Below are positions 34,383 to 46,241 of a stretch of DNA of 64,000 nt, piece after piece (the first letter of the stretch is position 1; the number at the start of each line of letters is the position of its first letter). The notes under the pieces are model-generated. The model had not been told where the DNA came from. It made no database searches and was given only the letters and a program-made list of their open reading frames with translations. Origin of the DNA: Tipula vernalis (lineage: Eukaryota; Arthropoda; Insecta; Diptera; Tipulidae); the NCBI GenBank assembly GCA_958295665.1, contig OY282558.1, positions 308,546,092 to 308,610,091 on the forward strand, written 5' to 3'. A program made the translations under genes and the position numbers.

Positions 34383-35941
34383 CAGCCTTGGCCAAAATTA
34401 TAAAGCACCCCTCCCAAATTGCAGTATCTACAAAACGAATGAAGACAAAAATTAAAACTCAATATTTTTAGGAAATACTTTTTATATTTTATTAATTTTA
34501 GTATTTTGTAGGTCCTCCTTTGGCTTTGATGACAGCCAGGACTCTTTTATTCATCGACCGTACTAATTTTTCGCAGGTATTTCTCGATATATTTTTCCAT
34601 TCCTCTGTCAGCGCACGTTTGAGGTCTTCCTTTGAAGTCATACTGCGATCCTTGATTTTTTTTTTTAAATTGATTACAAATTTTCAATGGGATTTAGGTC
34701 TGGTGACTGGGCGGGCCAGTCCATGACTCGAATTTGTTTTTTTCGAAACCAACTCATCGTAACGCGGGAAGTATGGCAGGGGGCATTATCCTATTGATAA
34801 ATTATCGAAGAACTATCCGTTTCCCCAAAGATTTGCCGAATTGAGGCATTCAATGCAGCCTCGAGGACGGTAACATAGTTGGTACAGTTCATCGGACCCT
34901 CACAAAACAACAGTTTTCCCACCCCTGATGATGCCATACAACCCCACACCATCAGTTTACCCCCTCCATGCTTTACAGTAGGCACTATACAATCAGGATT
35001 GTATGCTTCCCCGACTCTTCTTCTTACGATGGTTGCGCCAGGAGTTCCAAAAATCTATAAGAATTCCATCAAATTTAACATAAATTTCTCTATTAATTCT
35101 TTTAAAATACATAGCACAATTTTTTATTTTTTTTTGGACTAATTATTTTTTAATATTTATTTTTTATATTTACCTCAAAAGTAGATTCATCTGACCAAAC
35201 AACTCTCGCCCAATCCACGTCATTCCAATGTTTGTGTTCTCGAGCCCATCTCAAGCGACTTTTTATGTTGGTAAGTGAGAGCAAAGGTTTTTTTCTTGCT
35301 TTACAACCTTTCAATCCAGCTTGCAGGAGCCTTCTTCTAACTGTCCGTGCCGAAATGTGAACTTCTTGTTCTGTTAAATGCTCTGCAGCTATATCAGCAG
35401 ATGTTTTTCTTCGGTTTTTGAGAGATTTTCGCACAATTTGTCGATCGTCTCTTACCGAAGTGATACGATTTCTGCCTGAGCGTAGTTTATAGGCATAGTC
35501 CCCGGTCTCTTTAACCCTTTTCAATGTAGATTGAACTGCTCTACGAGAGCATTTTAATTTTTGGGATATTTTAATTTGGCTTACACCCTGGGAATCCAAC
35601 AACACAATTTGTGCCCTTATTCCTTCACTGAGTTGGTACGCTTTAGGCATAATTATCACAAACACACTTTTTTTCTCAAAAAACTTGCGAAAACTCTTTT
35701 TGATTTAAAACACTTTATGTGAAGACTGCACACGATCAAATACAAAACTAAAATAAAAAAATTTTACGACGCTACAACTTCTTGTTAAGAACCTAAAACA
35801 AAACAAAAATTGGTGATTTTCAATAATTAAGGGTCGCATTCGGTGGGATGACTCGTTCGTTAACACCCATTGTTTAGAAAGACATAATATTAATATATAA
35901 TGCTAATAGATAGGGGTGCTTTATATTTTTGGCCAAGGCTG
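34383..35941 (-). mobile_element. Tc1-type transposon nested in the 5.3-kb element
   Basis: Ends CAGCCTTGGCCAAAATTATA (left) and TATATTTTTGGCCAAGGCTG (right) are near-perfect inverted repeats, each flanked by TA (34381-34382 and 35942-35943), the Tc1 target. Length 1559 bp. It carries one minus-strand transposase gene. Confidence 0.9.
34498..35650 (-). pseudogene. Tc1 transposase (DDE), with a GT-AG intron, inactivated
   Basis: Start at MPKAYQLSEG (35650). Exon 1 (35650-35174) holds two helix-turn-helix units: GVSQIKISQKLKCSRRAVQ, then TSADIAAEHLTEQEV with ISARTVRRRLLQAGL. It runs to VVWSDESTFE, the first catalytic Asp. A 119-nt AT-rich segment (35173-35055) with GTAAAT...TATAG ends interrupts it in phase 0. 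Exon 2 (35054-34498) resumes IFGTPGATIVRRRVGEAY, with HGGGKLMVWGCMASSG and DNAPCHTSR (second Asp), then [14 protein letters not shown] (the Glu). It ends KAKGGPTKY and TAA. Inactivating changes are a TAG just before DNAPCHTS (34793-34791) and a frame change after NPIENL in an A run. Confidence 0.85.
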
Positions 35942-35960
35942 TATGGTTCAATTTATAAAT

Positions 35961-37226
35961 TTAATTTGAAATATAATGTTCACTAACGATTTTCAAATTT
36001 GAAAATGATTTAGTTACAAATTTATTTTTTGCCTTAGGTATAAAACAATGATAATCGTGAGTTCCCTTTATAGTAATTGCGCTGTGATAACGACTTTTCA
36101 AGTATAATTTGACTTCATCGTACTCTTCTTTCGTTGCATATTCAAAATGTATTGTTGATTTCCATGATCTACTCCTTTCGTATAGCTGTGTGGTTTGAAT
36201 TGATCCCTTTGTTAAACTGTAGCGATAGGCACCTCTTTTAAATGTTCCACCAACACCATCACACGCACCTTTGCCGTGACTGGTAGCATGAAAATGCCAC
36301 TCAGCTGCGATGTTAAAATCTTCTTCATGATGACTTAGATTAATTAAATTATTTTTATTTTTATATTGTGTTATAGCTCCGTCAGACGTATAGAAAATCT
36401 TTTTGATGTTAAATGTTATTACTTTTGTTATAAATTGAATCATTTTAGTTTTGAAGAGATGTACTGCGATGCTATCGTGTTCCATACAATTTGAAATAAT
36501 AATGAAAGTAGCATGTTTCACGAACGGATGAATGGTCGCTTGTGCATTATTCCAGTGATAATCTTGCACTGAATCTTGTACGAAAAAAGCATAATTTTCC
36601 ACGAAATCACATTGTACAAGCAGATCCCCATCTTGTAAAGATTCTTTTTATTGTTTAAGAAATTTTGATTTCTTTTTCGATATAAAATGATGAGGTATTA
36701 ACTTGGTTAAATTATGAATAAATTTTTCTATTAACTTTGTCATTTGGTCTTCTAATGTAACCCAACTGCATCTTTGAACGGTAATCCATTGTTTAAACTT
36801 AATTTTTGACACATCAAAGATATTGAAGCATTTACGCAAAAATTCTTCAAATTCTTCCAAATTGTTAGAGCACACTTTACACTTTTTAATGTAACATTCT
36901 TGTGTTTGTTCATCACCACACATAACGAATGAAATTAAATCTTTGTAATCTTTAAACGGGAATTGACTATTGCCTCGGGAGTGAACTGCTTTTATAGTGC
37001 CTTCGATCATTAGCTTCATGTTTTGGTGCATAAGACAAACACAAACATTATGTTGATTGCTAGAACCCAATTTTATACATTGGTTTGGACGTAGTTGTGT
37101 GAACTTTGTAAATCCTATTTTAACTCCAGGGTGACGAGATTTAAACTTGATGTAGACCTCATTTAGAGAACATAGTAATACCCTCTCCTGAGTATTCTGA
37201 ACAACACCCTGCCTCCCCGGCATCAT
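35961..37226 (-). pseudogene. Transposase of the 5.3-kb element, one in-frame stop
   Basis: A single minus-strand frame of 422 codons is broken only by a TAA at 36650-36648. The first part (MMPGRQGVVQNTQERVLLCS) has FTQLRPNQCIKLGSSNQHNV followed by CVCLMHQNMKL, and then CSNN-type cysteine pairs that may bind zinc. After the stop come VQCDFVENYAFFVQDSVQDY, then IFYTSDGAITQYKNKNNLIN, then EWHFHATSHGKGACDGVGG with TFKRGAYR. The aspartates in QCDF and TSDG suit a DDE/D nuclease. I recall relatives in arthropod and cnidarian genomes but no firm family name. Upstream, 37230-37760 carries further decayed coding sequence in broken frames (SRMMPG continues leftwards), so the N-terminus is degraded. 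Confidence 0.65.
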
Positions 37227-38507
37227 TCGACTTATTTATATTCGACTTATCCGTCCAGTATCTGATATCTTATTTTTAGGGATACTGCTTTAAGTTATTG
37301 AAGAGAACGTACAATTATGTTTTTGAAGATCCTTGCAGTGATCAATTCAATAACGGGTAGCACCTTCTTTAAAATAATCTTGAATTTCGTGATGTTTCAT
37401 CTGCTATGGTAGTAATATTAATAATAATCTCCTTCATCGAACTGGTATTTTAAATTATTCATAATCTCTTCATAATACGAAATCTTCTTTTCCTTTTCGG
37501 AGCACGTTGGTTCCTCGTCGCAATTTAACTGCTTATAAATCGCTGTCGAAATTTCACTTCATTTTCGTTTAAGATATCCAGTCTTCTCATATAATTTTCT
37601 TTTTATTGGTGAGAACTGCTCGATCATATGATGAGGTTGTACATGTAGGTTGATACTTTCAATTAATTCAAGCCATTCCACTTAAAATCTGCTGAGCTGC
37701 TTCCAACAATCGGATATTTGATCGTTTCTTCGTTTTTATCTGCAGTGTTTTTTGAATCCAATTTTATTTTTCCTATGTTTAAGTAACACGTAGTACAAAT
37801 GTACTATTTATTGTTTAATTTTCGAGCTCTCAACTTATTATTGCACTTTGCACTAACAAATGGTTTACAGCAATGATAATATGAAGACATTATCAAGAAT
37901 ACACTGCTCTAAGTTAAAATATTAATAAAAATTCAGAAACAATTTTGTCAGATATTCACAACTAATATTTTTTTTATTACTTACTGTAACTTCAATGATA
38001 CACGGCTATAGAATGTTTTGCATTATAACCACTATACTACTTATATAGCGTTGGACAGAAACTCTTATTTGGCAACATTAGTGCAATTAAAAATAAATGT
38101 TTAGATGTTTTTAAGCTGGGGTAACCGCCTTCTCGGTTCGTATAATAATAAGAAATTAACAATCTAAACACAAATATTTACCGTTTATGTTCCATTAATC
38201 CTCTTTTTGAGGCAGGTAAACGCATTTATTTATCCAATTTATTTTATTTACCCTGACTATTGGTTTACACCCTTAATTTGGTCTATGGTCTTAGTCATAG
38301 GACATTACTCATTAGTCATTAATTAATTTGATAATAGGCTGGAACCTAGGAGTACGATCTTAATTTTCTTATTCTAATGGGACATATCACCTTTTATGTC
38401 AGGTAGTCTTGGGGTTAAATAAATTCAGGATTTTGTTTACAATGTGAAGCAAAGAGATGAGAAATTAAATTATAAATTGTATTACGAGACGAGAACTAGT
38501 AATATTT

Positions 38508-38970
38508 AAATTAGTGTAGTTTAAAAACAAAAAATAACACAAGATCCATAGTTGAGTATGTAAAAGCTAATTAGTTAAGCTTTGTTTTGAGCAACAAAAA
38601 ATAATGGGGTATTTAGTTTAATATCTCATTTAATATTTTACCGTTATATATCCGATTCAAAAAATTTAATTTTGAATATAATTTTATAAGAATTTATAAT
38701 TTTGATATTCACTCTAATTAACACAAACAAAAAAATTTAAATCGATTAACTTTCTAATTCACAAAAATTCCCTTTGAAATTTACTCCAAATGGCGTTTTC
38801 ACTATTTTTGTAAAACTTTGGGACCATCCTGTGCGCAATACACACCCTATATCAAAAAAATCAAAAATATATTATTTTTTTTTAACTACTACACGTACAC
38901 CAAAAACTAAACAAATCACAAATCAAGAAGTTCAGTCACTGCTGCCCAAAAATGAAATTACTCTACTATA
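38508..38970. repeat. Right terminal inverted repeat of the 5.3-kb transposon
   Basis: Mirror of 33703-34143. The outer end lies at about CTCTACTATA; an exact boundary was not fixed. Confidence 0.8.
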
Positions 38971-40391
38971 TTCAGAGAACCACTCCTAGCTAGTTTAGGT
39001 CCGCAGATGCTATTTTAATTTCCATCTACCTGCCGACAAGTCGGTTGAGGGGACTCCTATCCGCTCGCAGGGGACGCACCCGATGGAAGGCTAGCAATTC
39101 CATTCGTAATATAAGCAGAGGTGAACAATTTATTAAAATAAAAAATTGTATCCAAACTTTTCAACTCATATATAGTGCCCAATTTCAATGTTATTACCAT
39201 TCAAATTGGGCGTAGCAAGGTTGCGTCGGCGAATCTTTTGACGGCATCTGCCACACAACTAAAACAGGAAACTCATTTCATTGGCGAATTTTACGCTTCG
39301 TTAAAACTAGGAATGGCAAGGTCTGGATATTTGCATACTTAATAATAGAAGGGGTTGGCTATGGGTAGAAGCGACCAAGAAAATTTATTTATTTAAACGG
39401 TAAAATGTATTTTTTAAAAGTGATTTTCAAAACCGATGTAAATCTAATATTCCATATGCTCCGACTTAAATATTTTAATGTTTAATCTATTTGCTGGCAG
39501 TTAAAATTTTAACGTTTTATTTTTGCTTTTGATAATAAATTGATTAATTAATTAATAGTTAAATATGTAAATCAGAATATCTAAACTGAATTCTAGTTTT
39601 GTTTAAATATTTGCCCGTAAAGGTTCGCTTACGTTATAGGATTACAAAAAATTATTTCATTAATTTGAACTTATTATTAATTTATTTAAGATAATTAGAG
39701 TTAAGTAGTTAGGAAAAATCCATCACAAACGTCACAACAAGATAAAAATTGTAACTGGTCAAACGACATTTCAGCATGAAAATTAATTTATTTTCTACCT
39801 AAAGATTTACATTTGTGCTCAATTGTCCACTTTCGTTATTTTAATATTAGACTGCTTTTGTACATTGGTCAATGTTGCCGTTTTATTGGCCCAATAAGGT
39901 GCCGAATAATTATAAACACAAAAAATTCATTATGTCAACATTTTTACATTTACGTAATTCTTAAACATGATGACTTCAATCATTGTGCTTAGCTGAGCAT
40001 CTTCTTGTGCACATACCCACAAAATGTGTCAAAATTTTATTTGTTTGTAATCATAACACCGTTAGCTAACATTTGAAATCCGTCACGGTGATTAATTCTG
40101 TGTGATGTTAATAAAAAAAATTTCCTTTTGTGGTACTTTTACATTAATGAAGTAAACTAAGTACAAAAATAGAAATATCAAGATAGGAAGTAAGGAGGTG
40201 TACAATAGTTCGACTAAGGTTTTCCCTCTAAATCTTAAGCAATGCCACGTATGAATTTATGACCGTTTGTATTTAATTAGATTTGCTTATTTTATTTTAG
40301 AATAATTAAATATTTATAATTTTTAAAATTTATTTTGTTCAGTTTTGTGATTGTGTGTTGTTTTTGTTTTTTTTTTTCATTTTTATTTTAG
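38971..40391. other. End of the large intron, no gene seen
   Basis: Mostly AT-rich. A GC-richer patch at 39000-39110 (CCTGCCGACAAGTCGGTTGA) has no frame. The stretch ends with a T-rich 3' splice site for exon 2 (TTTTATTTTAG, ending 40391). Confidence 0.5.
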
Positions 40392-43300
40392 GAATGATTT
40401 ACTTGGGTTGGAAGGTTTAGTTAAAATAAAAAATCCTGATGACAATATAAACAGTTCTAGCTCATTTATAACAGTAGAACCAAAATCATCAATATCAAAC
40501 ATCCAAGAAGATTTAAAAAGGTTTTTGTTTTTGTGTTATTGTAATGTAATTGTAGTCGGTTTATGGTGTCAAAGATATCTGCGTAGTAGTTTATAATTTC
40601 GTCTAAAATTCATAATTGGTTTGTAAAGAATTGTTTGTATGTTTTAGCAGAGGGAGCGCAGCACCCCACAGAAGTTTACCAGACATTCCGAAAGAACAAG
40701 CCGGAGATACAACTTCAGAGCTTTATGCAACAGTAGGTGACACTGGTAAGGTGTTGGAAAAACCTCAAGGGCGAAGCCCAACTTCTATTATAAAAAGTCA
40801 ACCTAGTGTATCTCAACATAGTTCATTAAGTCAAGCAGACGACATAAGTTCTCCGTATGCGCGTGTAAAATCTCCACATGCTTACGACAGGGTTCGACAT
40901 ACAGAGCATCCATATGCACAATTAAATCAAATTGGATCTGTAAATATATCTACAATTGATGAGGTAATGTCATCATCGGGGCATCTACACAGCACGTCGC
41001 AAACATTAAGTGATTCAAATGAAAATATTATAGTTCAGGAAGAGGAATCACATGAAATTCCAGCTGCATCTGCTATTGCTGGCCGAATAGCAGCAAGCCA
41101 AGATTTACCGTATATGACCCCGCCAATAGTACAACCGCTGCAGCAAAATTTTAGTGGAGACTCCCAAGACTCTTCAAGTACTAAATAACATTTTATTAAT
41201 ATTTGTTTCATTATAATAAATTCCTTTTGTTTTTTAATCATTCTCAGAAGGCTATACTAGTATAAGCGTTCGGGAGCCGCTCGCCAATATTATCGCACAA
41301 ACTAATCAGTCAAATAATCATCAAGTGAAACGTCGTGAAACAAACGATTCACATTACGCGACCGTCTCGGATGATTCCGATGAAATGTATGCCGCTATCG
41401 ATGATTCAAATAATAGAGGTGATTTATATACAAGCGGTTCTGAAACATATGCCCAAATTCAGCCACCACCTGCTTCATTAACGGTATCAGTCGAGATTAA
41501 TGCAACACCTCGACCGCAAGTTCAGGACACAGCAGCATCGCGACGTGTTAGTACAGCAAGTTCACAGTTTCCTGCTACTAGTAATAATGTTGCTGCTACC
41601 AGTAGTAGTAATTCTAGTGCAACACAAAATAATGAGGCTGGTACGGGTGAATTAAAAGCACAAATGCATTCGCGACAGGCTTCATCATCTAGTTGTACCA
41701 GTTCAGTTGGTAATTTAGGTTCACCGAAACCTGAGAAACGACAAGCCAATTCACCACTACCACCACCGCCCACACCAAAAAGTTCAATACAATCACAACA
41801 TTCTAGTATGTCAAATTTAACGTCGACCAGTTCAAATCCGAGCGGTAGAAACTCTGTAGCATCTGTGATTGAGGTGGGAGGCCTAATAAAATCGATATCA
41901 AAAGAAAATTTAAATAGTGATACTAAATCGACGAGTAAGAAAAATAATGGCACGGAGGATGCCAATAAGAAAAAACTGAGCCCTTCCAAGGATTTGGAGG
42001 GAATGTACGCTAAGGTAGGTTGCTTGATTATATTATGATCAATAATAATTTCCAATATTGAAGATGATTTTTTACAGGTCATGAAAAAAAACAAGCTTTC
42101 AAATTTTCCGTCACAAAATTCATCTCCAGTTATGGTGCGGAAATTGGATAATGCAAGTGAACCACTTTTAGCATCAAACCAAGAATTTATGACTATGGAA
42201 ACCACAGTTAGCAGTGATACCGTCGATCATGCCCAAGTAAATAGCAATAAAAGTTTAACACAAGATAATAATTATGAAACCATAGATAAACGTAAACTAC
42301 GCTACGATAATAAAGATCCCGGATACGAAACTATACCAGGTGATAAAGAAAATAATAATTTAAAATATTATCCTACTTCAAATATAGTTTCTTAATTTTA
42401 TCTTTTATATAATCTGATTTCATCTAACTGTCATAATTTAAAATATCATAATTCGGATACTCTAAAACTAACCTACCTAACCAAAACTTTATAGACGGAT
42501 CTCTATTTAAAATTTAAATGATCCATAAATAATTGAAAAATTAATTTTTAGGTAATATGAACCACCAGGATTTAACAAAAACTAAAACTGAGCTATTTAC
42601 AAATGAAGCGGGATACGAAAGTTTACTCGATCGAAATCTATTAACTAAAACAAACGTTGATCCTGGATATGAAGTTGTTACAGATAAGTCCAAGCCACCG
42701 TCGTCATCATTATTGTTATCATTCGGAGTGGCGGGTGCAGTAGGTGGATCCGAAAAACCAAAATCACGTAATTTGATTCAACGCAATAGTTCTGAATATG
42801 ACCCAAACTATGAAGTGCTTCGCCCCAGTCATAATAATAATAATAGTGAAAAAAGTTTATCAGACGACGGTTATGCAAAAGTGCTGGAAAAAACTAAACC
42901 AACTACAGTAGTAATTAATGATGGTTACAGCAGTATTAAAAGTGTTAATAAACGATTAGTCGATAGTGCTGGTGGATATAGTACGATTAAAGAAGCAAAT
43001 GAAGTGAAAGTTCCTTTAAAAAATCATGATTATGCTCGTATAAAAGAGACTAAACCAACGGGTAATTTGCTAAAATGTAATGATGATGATGAAAATTCGG
43101 ATATATATTCGAGTATACCGAATTCACATACACCCCCATATTTAAGTATTCAGGATACTGCTTCACTTCATAATAATTATTCGACCATAAATGAAACAAT
43201 AATTCATCAGCAGTCCGGAAGCGGTAGTAGTACAATTAAATCACCGAACAATAGTTTATCAATTACCAAAAGTTTAATAAATTCACCTGATTATTCAAGT

Positions 43301-43669
43301 GTATCAGAAACGAGGACAACACCATCAACCGATAGTATTAATTCGTCTACGACGGATATTCAAATAGGTTATAATTCGCTCCAAAATGATTTGTCGTACA
43401 CCAATCAATCGAGCAATTATGAATCGCTAACCGAATCTGAATCAGATCCAAATTATGAATCTGTTAAATACAAAATTTCGAATGAAAATCCGTATGAGCG
43501 GCTCGAGGATAAAAGTCCGGATCAAAAAGGTTTGGCAACGTCAACAAATATCAATATAAATAATATTAATAATAATAACATTAGCAATAGTAATAGTAAC
43601 AATAACTCAAATTCGTTAACAACGACTAAAACGACAACCAATAGTAAAATTGGTGATAATGCTGTAGAG
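40392..43669 (+). CDS. Tyr-motif transmembrane adaptor-like protein, exons 2-6 (3' end outside window)
   Basis: Exons 40392-40520, 40648-41177, 41248-42014, 42078-42348 and 42552-43669 have consistent phases (2, 2, 1, 0, 1, then 0 at the end). With exon 1 they give 976 open codons. The last exon ends GAG|GTAAGT, so the gene continues past the window. The cytoplasmic tail carries about 26 Tyr-x-x-(Ile/Leu/Val) motifs: YATV, YARV, YAQL and YTSI in exons 3-4; YAKV across the exon 4/5 joint; then YETI, YESL, YEVL, YSSI, YSTI and YERL in exons 5-6. A PLPPPPTPK site near residue 425 suits SH3 binding, and the end is Asn-rich. Such motifs, when phosphorylated, recruit SH2 proteins, so a membrane signalling scaffold is the inferred role. 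The weakest boundary is the GTTTTT donor at 40521. I cannot assign a gene symbol. Confidence 0.75.
40645..40650 (+). promoter_or_regulatory. NAGNAG tandem 3' splice site (TAGCAG)
   Basis: The acceptor of exon 3 reads TTTTAGCAG. Both AGs keep phase 2: one gives LK-SRGSAA, the other LK-RGSAA. The two products differ by one serine. Confidence 0.6.
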
Positions 43670-44007
43670 GTAAGTGATTATTTTCAAGTCTGATATTAAA
43701 TGTAAAAAAAATAAATGCTACATAGATCTAAGTTAAAACTAAGATCTAAATCTTAGTTAAAAATTTATATTGTATGAATCATACAATTTAATTGTTAATC
43801 CATTTTTATTTATAAAAAAAGTGTATAAAATATGATCGATAAATTTGATATTTTTTCACCATCCATTTTAAATGCGTATTAAACGAACAAAATGTTTCAT
43901 CTAATTGTCGATAGACTTCGCGCTACATAGCAAATTTTTTTTTACTGCCATCTTGTGCTCACTAGGAAAACTATAAATTGTGGTATTCTAATATTTCATT
44001 ACAATGA
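43670..44007. other. Start of the next intron of the adaptor gene
   Basis: Begins GTAAGTGATT. AT-rich; includes an inverted AGATCTAAGTTAAAACTAAG block at 43725-43765. No downstream exon was found before the window ends. Confidence 0.5.
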
Positions 44008-44474
44008 ATACGTTTATGCTCAGAGTCGAGTCATCTTTTAGTTAACTTTGGATCATCTTGTAGTTATCTTTTTCAGCTTTTATACTGCAGGGTCAAATCG
44101 TAGTCGAGTCGAAACTAGGTTGAAACCGAGTCAGAAACGTCAAAAAAAAATCATTTACTATCGTATGTTTATATGTTTTTCTTGTATTATTTTCTGAATT
44201 TTATAAAAATAAAATAGGAAAGTTTAATTGCCACACAAAAATCGAAGATTCGCACACGAATTAAGAAATCAAAATGGTGTCTTTTTATTATTATTTTTTT
44301 GTTGTTTTTATTTTTCGACTCGACTCCGTTTATAGTGAAGGTTTTTAGAGTTAACTCGACTCGACCCTAGAAATTTTTTAGGTCGAGTCGCGTTAACTAC
44401 AAGATGACTCGACTCCGTTTATAGTAAAAGTTAACCTAGGTTCAAACCAGGTTGAACCCTAAGCATAAACGTAC
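44008..44474. mobile_element. MITE of the TCGACTCGACTC family
   Basis: Ends TACGTTTATGCT and AGCATAAACGTA are inverted repeats. The interior has repeated GAGTCGAGT, GTTAACT and ACTCCGTTTATAGT blocks in both orientations. About 466 bp. The right-hand tandem copy of this sequence (49481-49926) lacks the first ~21 bases because the duplication starts inside the element. Related to 11733-12387. Confidence 0.8.
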
Positions 44475-44498
44475 TCAATTTTCTTAAGTCAATTTGAC

Positions 44499-45146
44499 GA
44501 TTGACGAATGGAACGGTGTGCTCCAGCGGACAATAGTGAAATATGTGATAGGCTGTAACAAAAATTTGCTACATGAAGTTATATGGAAATAGTGTCTATT
44601 TAAATTACATTTTTATTTATGAAAAAAGTAATGATTGCACATTTGAATTAATCAAATATGTAGTTTGAAGTGTAATTTTTGTAAATCTGATTCAGTTTTA
44701 ACATTCTTGTCATTTTAAAATTGCAGAAATTTATTATTAAGCTCACTATAAATATATATGTGGGACACTAAACGATTTTTGAGCTTTATTAGACCACAGT
44801 TACCACGCTTTGATTTATTAATACAATCTAAAATTTAATATTTTTAAAACATTTATGTTTTTAGTAACACTAGCTTATTTTGAAATTTTTGCAATATTTA
44901 AGTACACGTTTCTAATATTTAAAATGAAAAGAACGTCCCAAATCAATCAGATATACAAAAATCACACTTCAAACTACATATTGGATTACTTCAATTTTCC
45001 AATCATTACAATTTTCACAAATGAAAATGTAATTGAAATAGACACTATTTCCATATAACTTCATATAGCAAATTGTTGTTACAGCCTATCACATATTTTA
45101 CTTCTGTCCGCTTAAGTCGCTTTTTAAACTTTTCCATTCGTCAATT
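44499..45146. mobile_element. Fold-back element with ~200-bp arms (second copy 49951-50598)
   Basis: GTGATAGGCTGTAACAAAAA and CATGAAGTTATATGGAAATA on the left are mirrored by TATTTCCATATAACTTCATA and TTGTTACAGCCTATCAC on the right. The outer ends are GATTGACGAATGG and CCATTCGTCAATT. Non-coding. Confidence 0.85.
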
Positions 45147-46027
45147 GTAAAAGTAGGGAAAGCGTCTCTTACGGAAGATAGAAAAATTGAAGCGGATACA
45201 TACAAATTACAATGCGACCATAGTAAATGTGCTATCAGGCTTTTGCGGGAAATAGAAAAAATGAAATAGATACATAAAAATCGAGACCCTCCAATCGTCA
45301 ATAATTGAGCCGGTTTTTTAAAGTGGTATAACTCGATATTTTGTTGAAACGAGATAATGAAACAGTAGAGAATTAATAAATGCAAAAATATACGGAATTT
45401 TGAATTTTCTTATTTATTGCGCAAGTATTAGGAATTTTATTTTGACTATAAATTGTTTGCCGTTCGAAAGATTATAACATTTGTCTATTGTTATCATTAA
45501 CTTAATTTTTTTGAAAAATGGGCTTATAGGTACCACTTTCAAAGATAACACGACAATTTTGTTTTTTTATTATACCGGGGAGATCAGAGTATCAGACAGA
45601 TAATTTATCGGAGAGAACAGAGCGATTGTTATCTGAAAAGGTATTTTTCGATTTAACTACACTGAACAAAATAATATGACGAAATATTAACGAAACAAAA
45701 GTGGAACAAAATAGAACTTTGTGACCATTTGAATTGCGTATGCGTATCTTCCTTACCCCTTAAAAAGAGCGTTGTGCGATCTGTGAGACCGTTCTCCTTT
45801 TCAAATAAAAAAATTATTCCCACCCCGTTTAATTTTTTTATTTTGAAATGCTAAGGCACGTACAGTTGGTCTTCATAAAATGGACATTGTATGTACATGT
45901 GAAAAAATACTGGGAATTGTTCAATGAAACATATAGCGTATTTACTTGAGACATTTACAACAACATTTGCACTAAATAATCCCTGAGAGAGGTTAAATAA
46001 TCCCAAATTTTGTTTGGGTTGTAAATC
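45147..46027. other. Unassigned stretch inside the duplicated unit (also 50599-51479)
   Basis: No supported frame. A plus-strand EADTYKLQCDHSKCAIRLLR run (about 45185) is too short to interpret. Confidence 0.4.
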
Positions 46028-46241
46028 TTAATAATTTTTCTTTTTTGACTCTAATTTGTATTAATTATTTAATTCGTGTAATCACCAACTATGCAGCCGA
46101 TCCTAAATATCATTTTAATATACTTCAACGTGTTAATCTGTAAAAGACAATTAAAATGCGCTTTAGGATCGGTTGCATATTTGGTGATCACACGAATTAA
46201 ATAATCAATTCAAATTAAAGTTAAAAAGAAAAATTATTAAA
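46028..46241. mobile_element. Small fold-back element (second copy 51480-51693)
   Basis: TTAATAATTTTTCTTTTTT...ATTCGTGTAATCACCAA on the left pairs with TTGGTGATCACACGAATTAA...AAAAAGAAAAATTATTAA on the right. GCAGCCGATCCTAAA pairs with TTTAGGATCGGTTGC. Confidence 0.8.

Larger units (their letters stand above)
33703..38970 (-). mobile_element. 5.3-kb DNA transposon with ~450-bp terminal inverted repeats
   Basis: 33703-34143 and 38508-38970 are imperfect reverse complements. Shared blocks include TTGGTGTACGTGTAGTA, GTGTATTGCG with CAGGATGGTCCCAAAGTTTT, and AAAGCTTAACTAATTAGCTT with the mirror in the right arm. The interior encodes an unnamed transposase on the minus strand. It is interrupted by a Tc1 element at 34383-35941, which lies between the left arm and the transposase. 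The TIR length and transposase type do not match a superfamily I can name with confidence. Confidence 0.75.

Noticed and set aside
38774..38989. Plus frame of 71 codons
   Set aside because: Lies in the right TIR of the 5.3-kb transposon; the left TIR has a matching minus frame (33910-33716), so both are repeat artefacts.
41522..42205. Minus-strand frame of 227 codons
   Set aside because: Antisense of adaptor exon 4/5; no splice or domain support.
44855..45058. Plus frame of 67 codons, repeated at 50307
   Set aside because: Lies in the loop and arm of a fold-back element.
45098..45385. Minus frame of 95 codons, repeated at 50550
   Set aside because: Overlaps the fold-back arm and reads as low-quality hydrophobic sequence; no homologue recognised.
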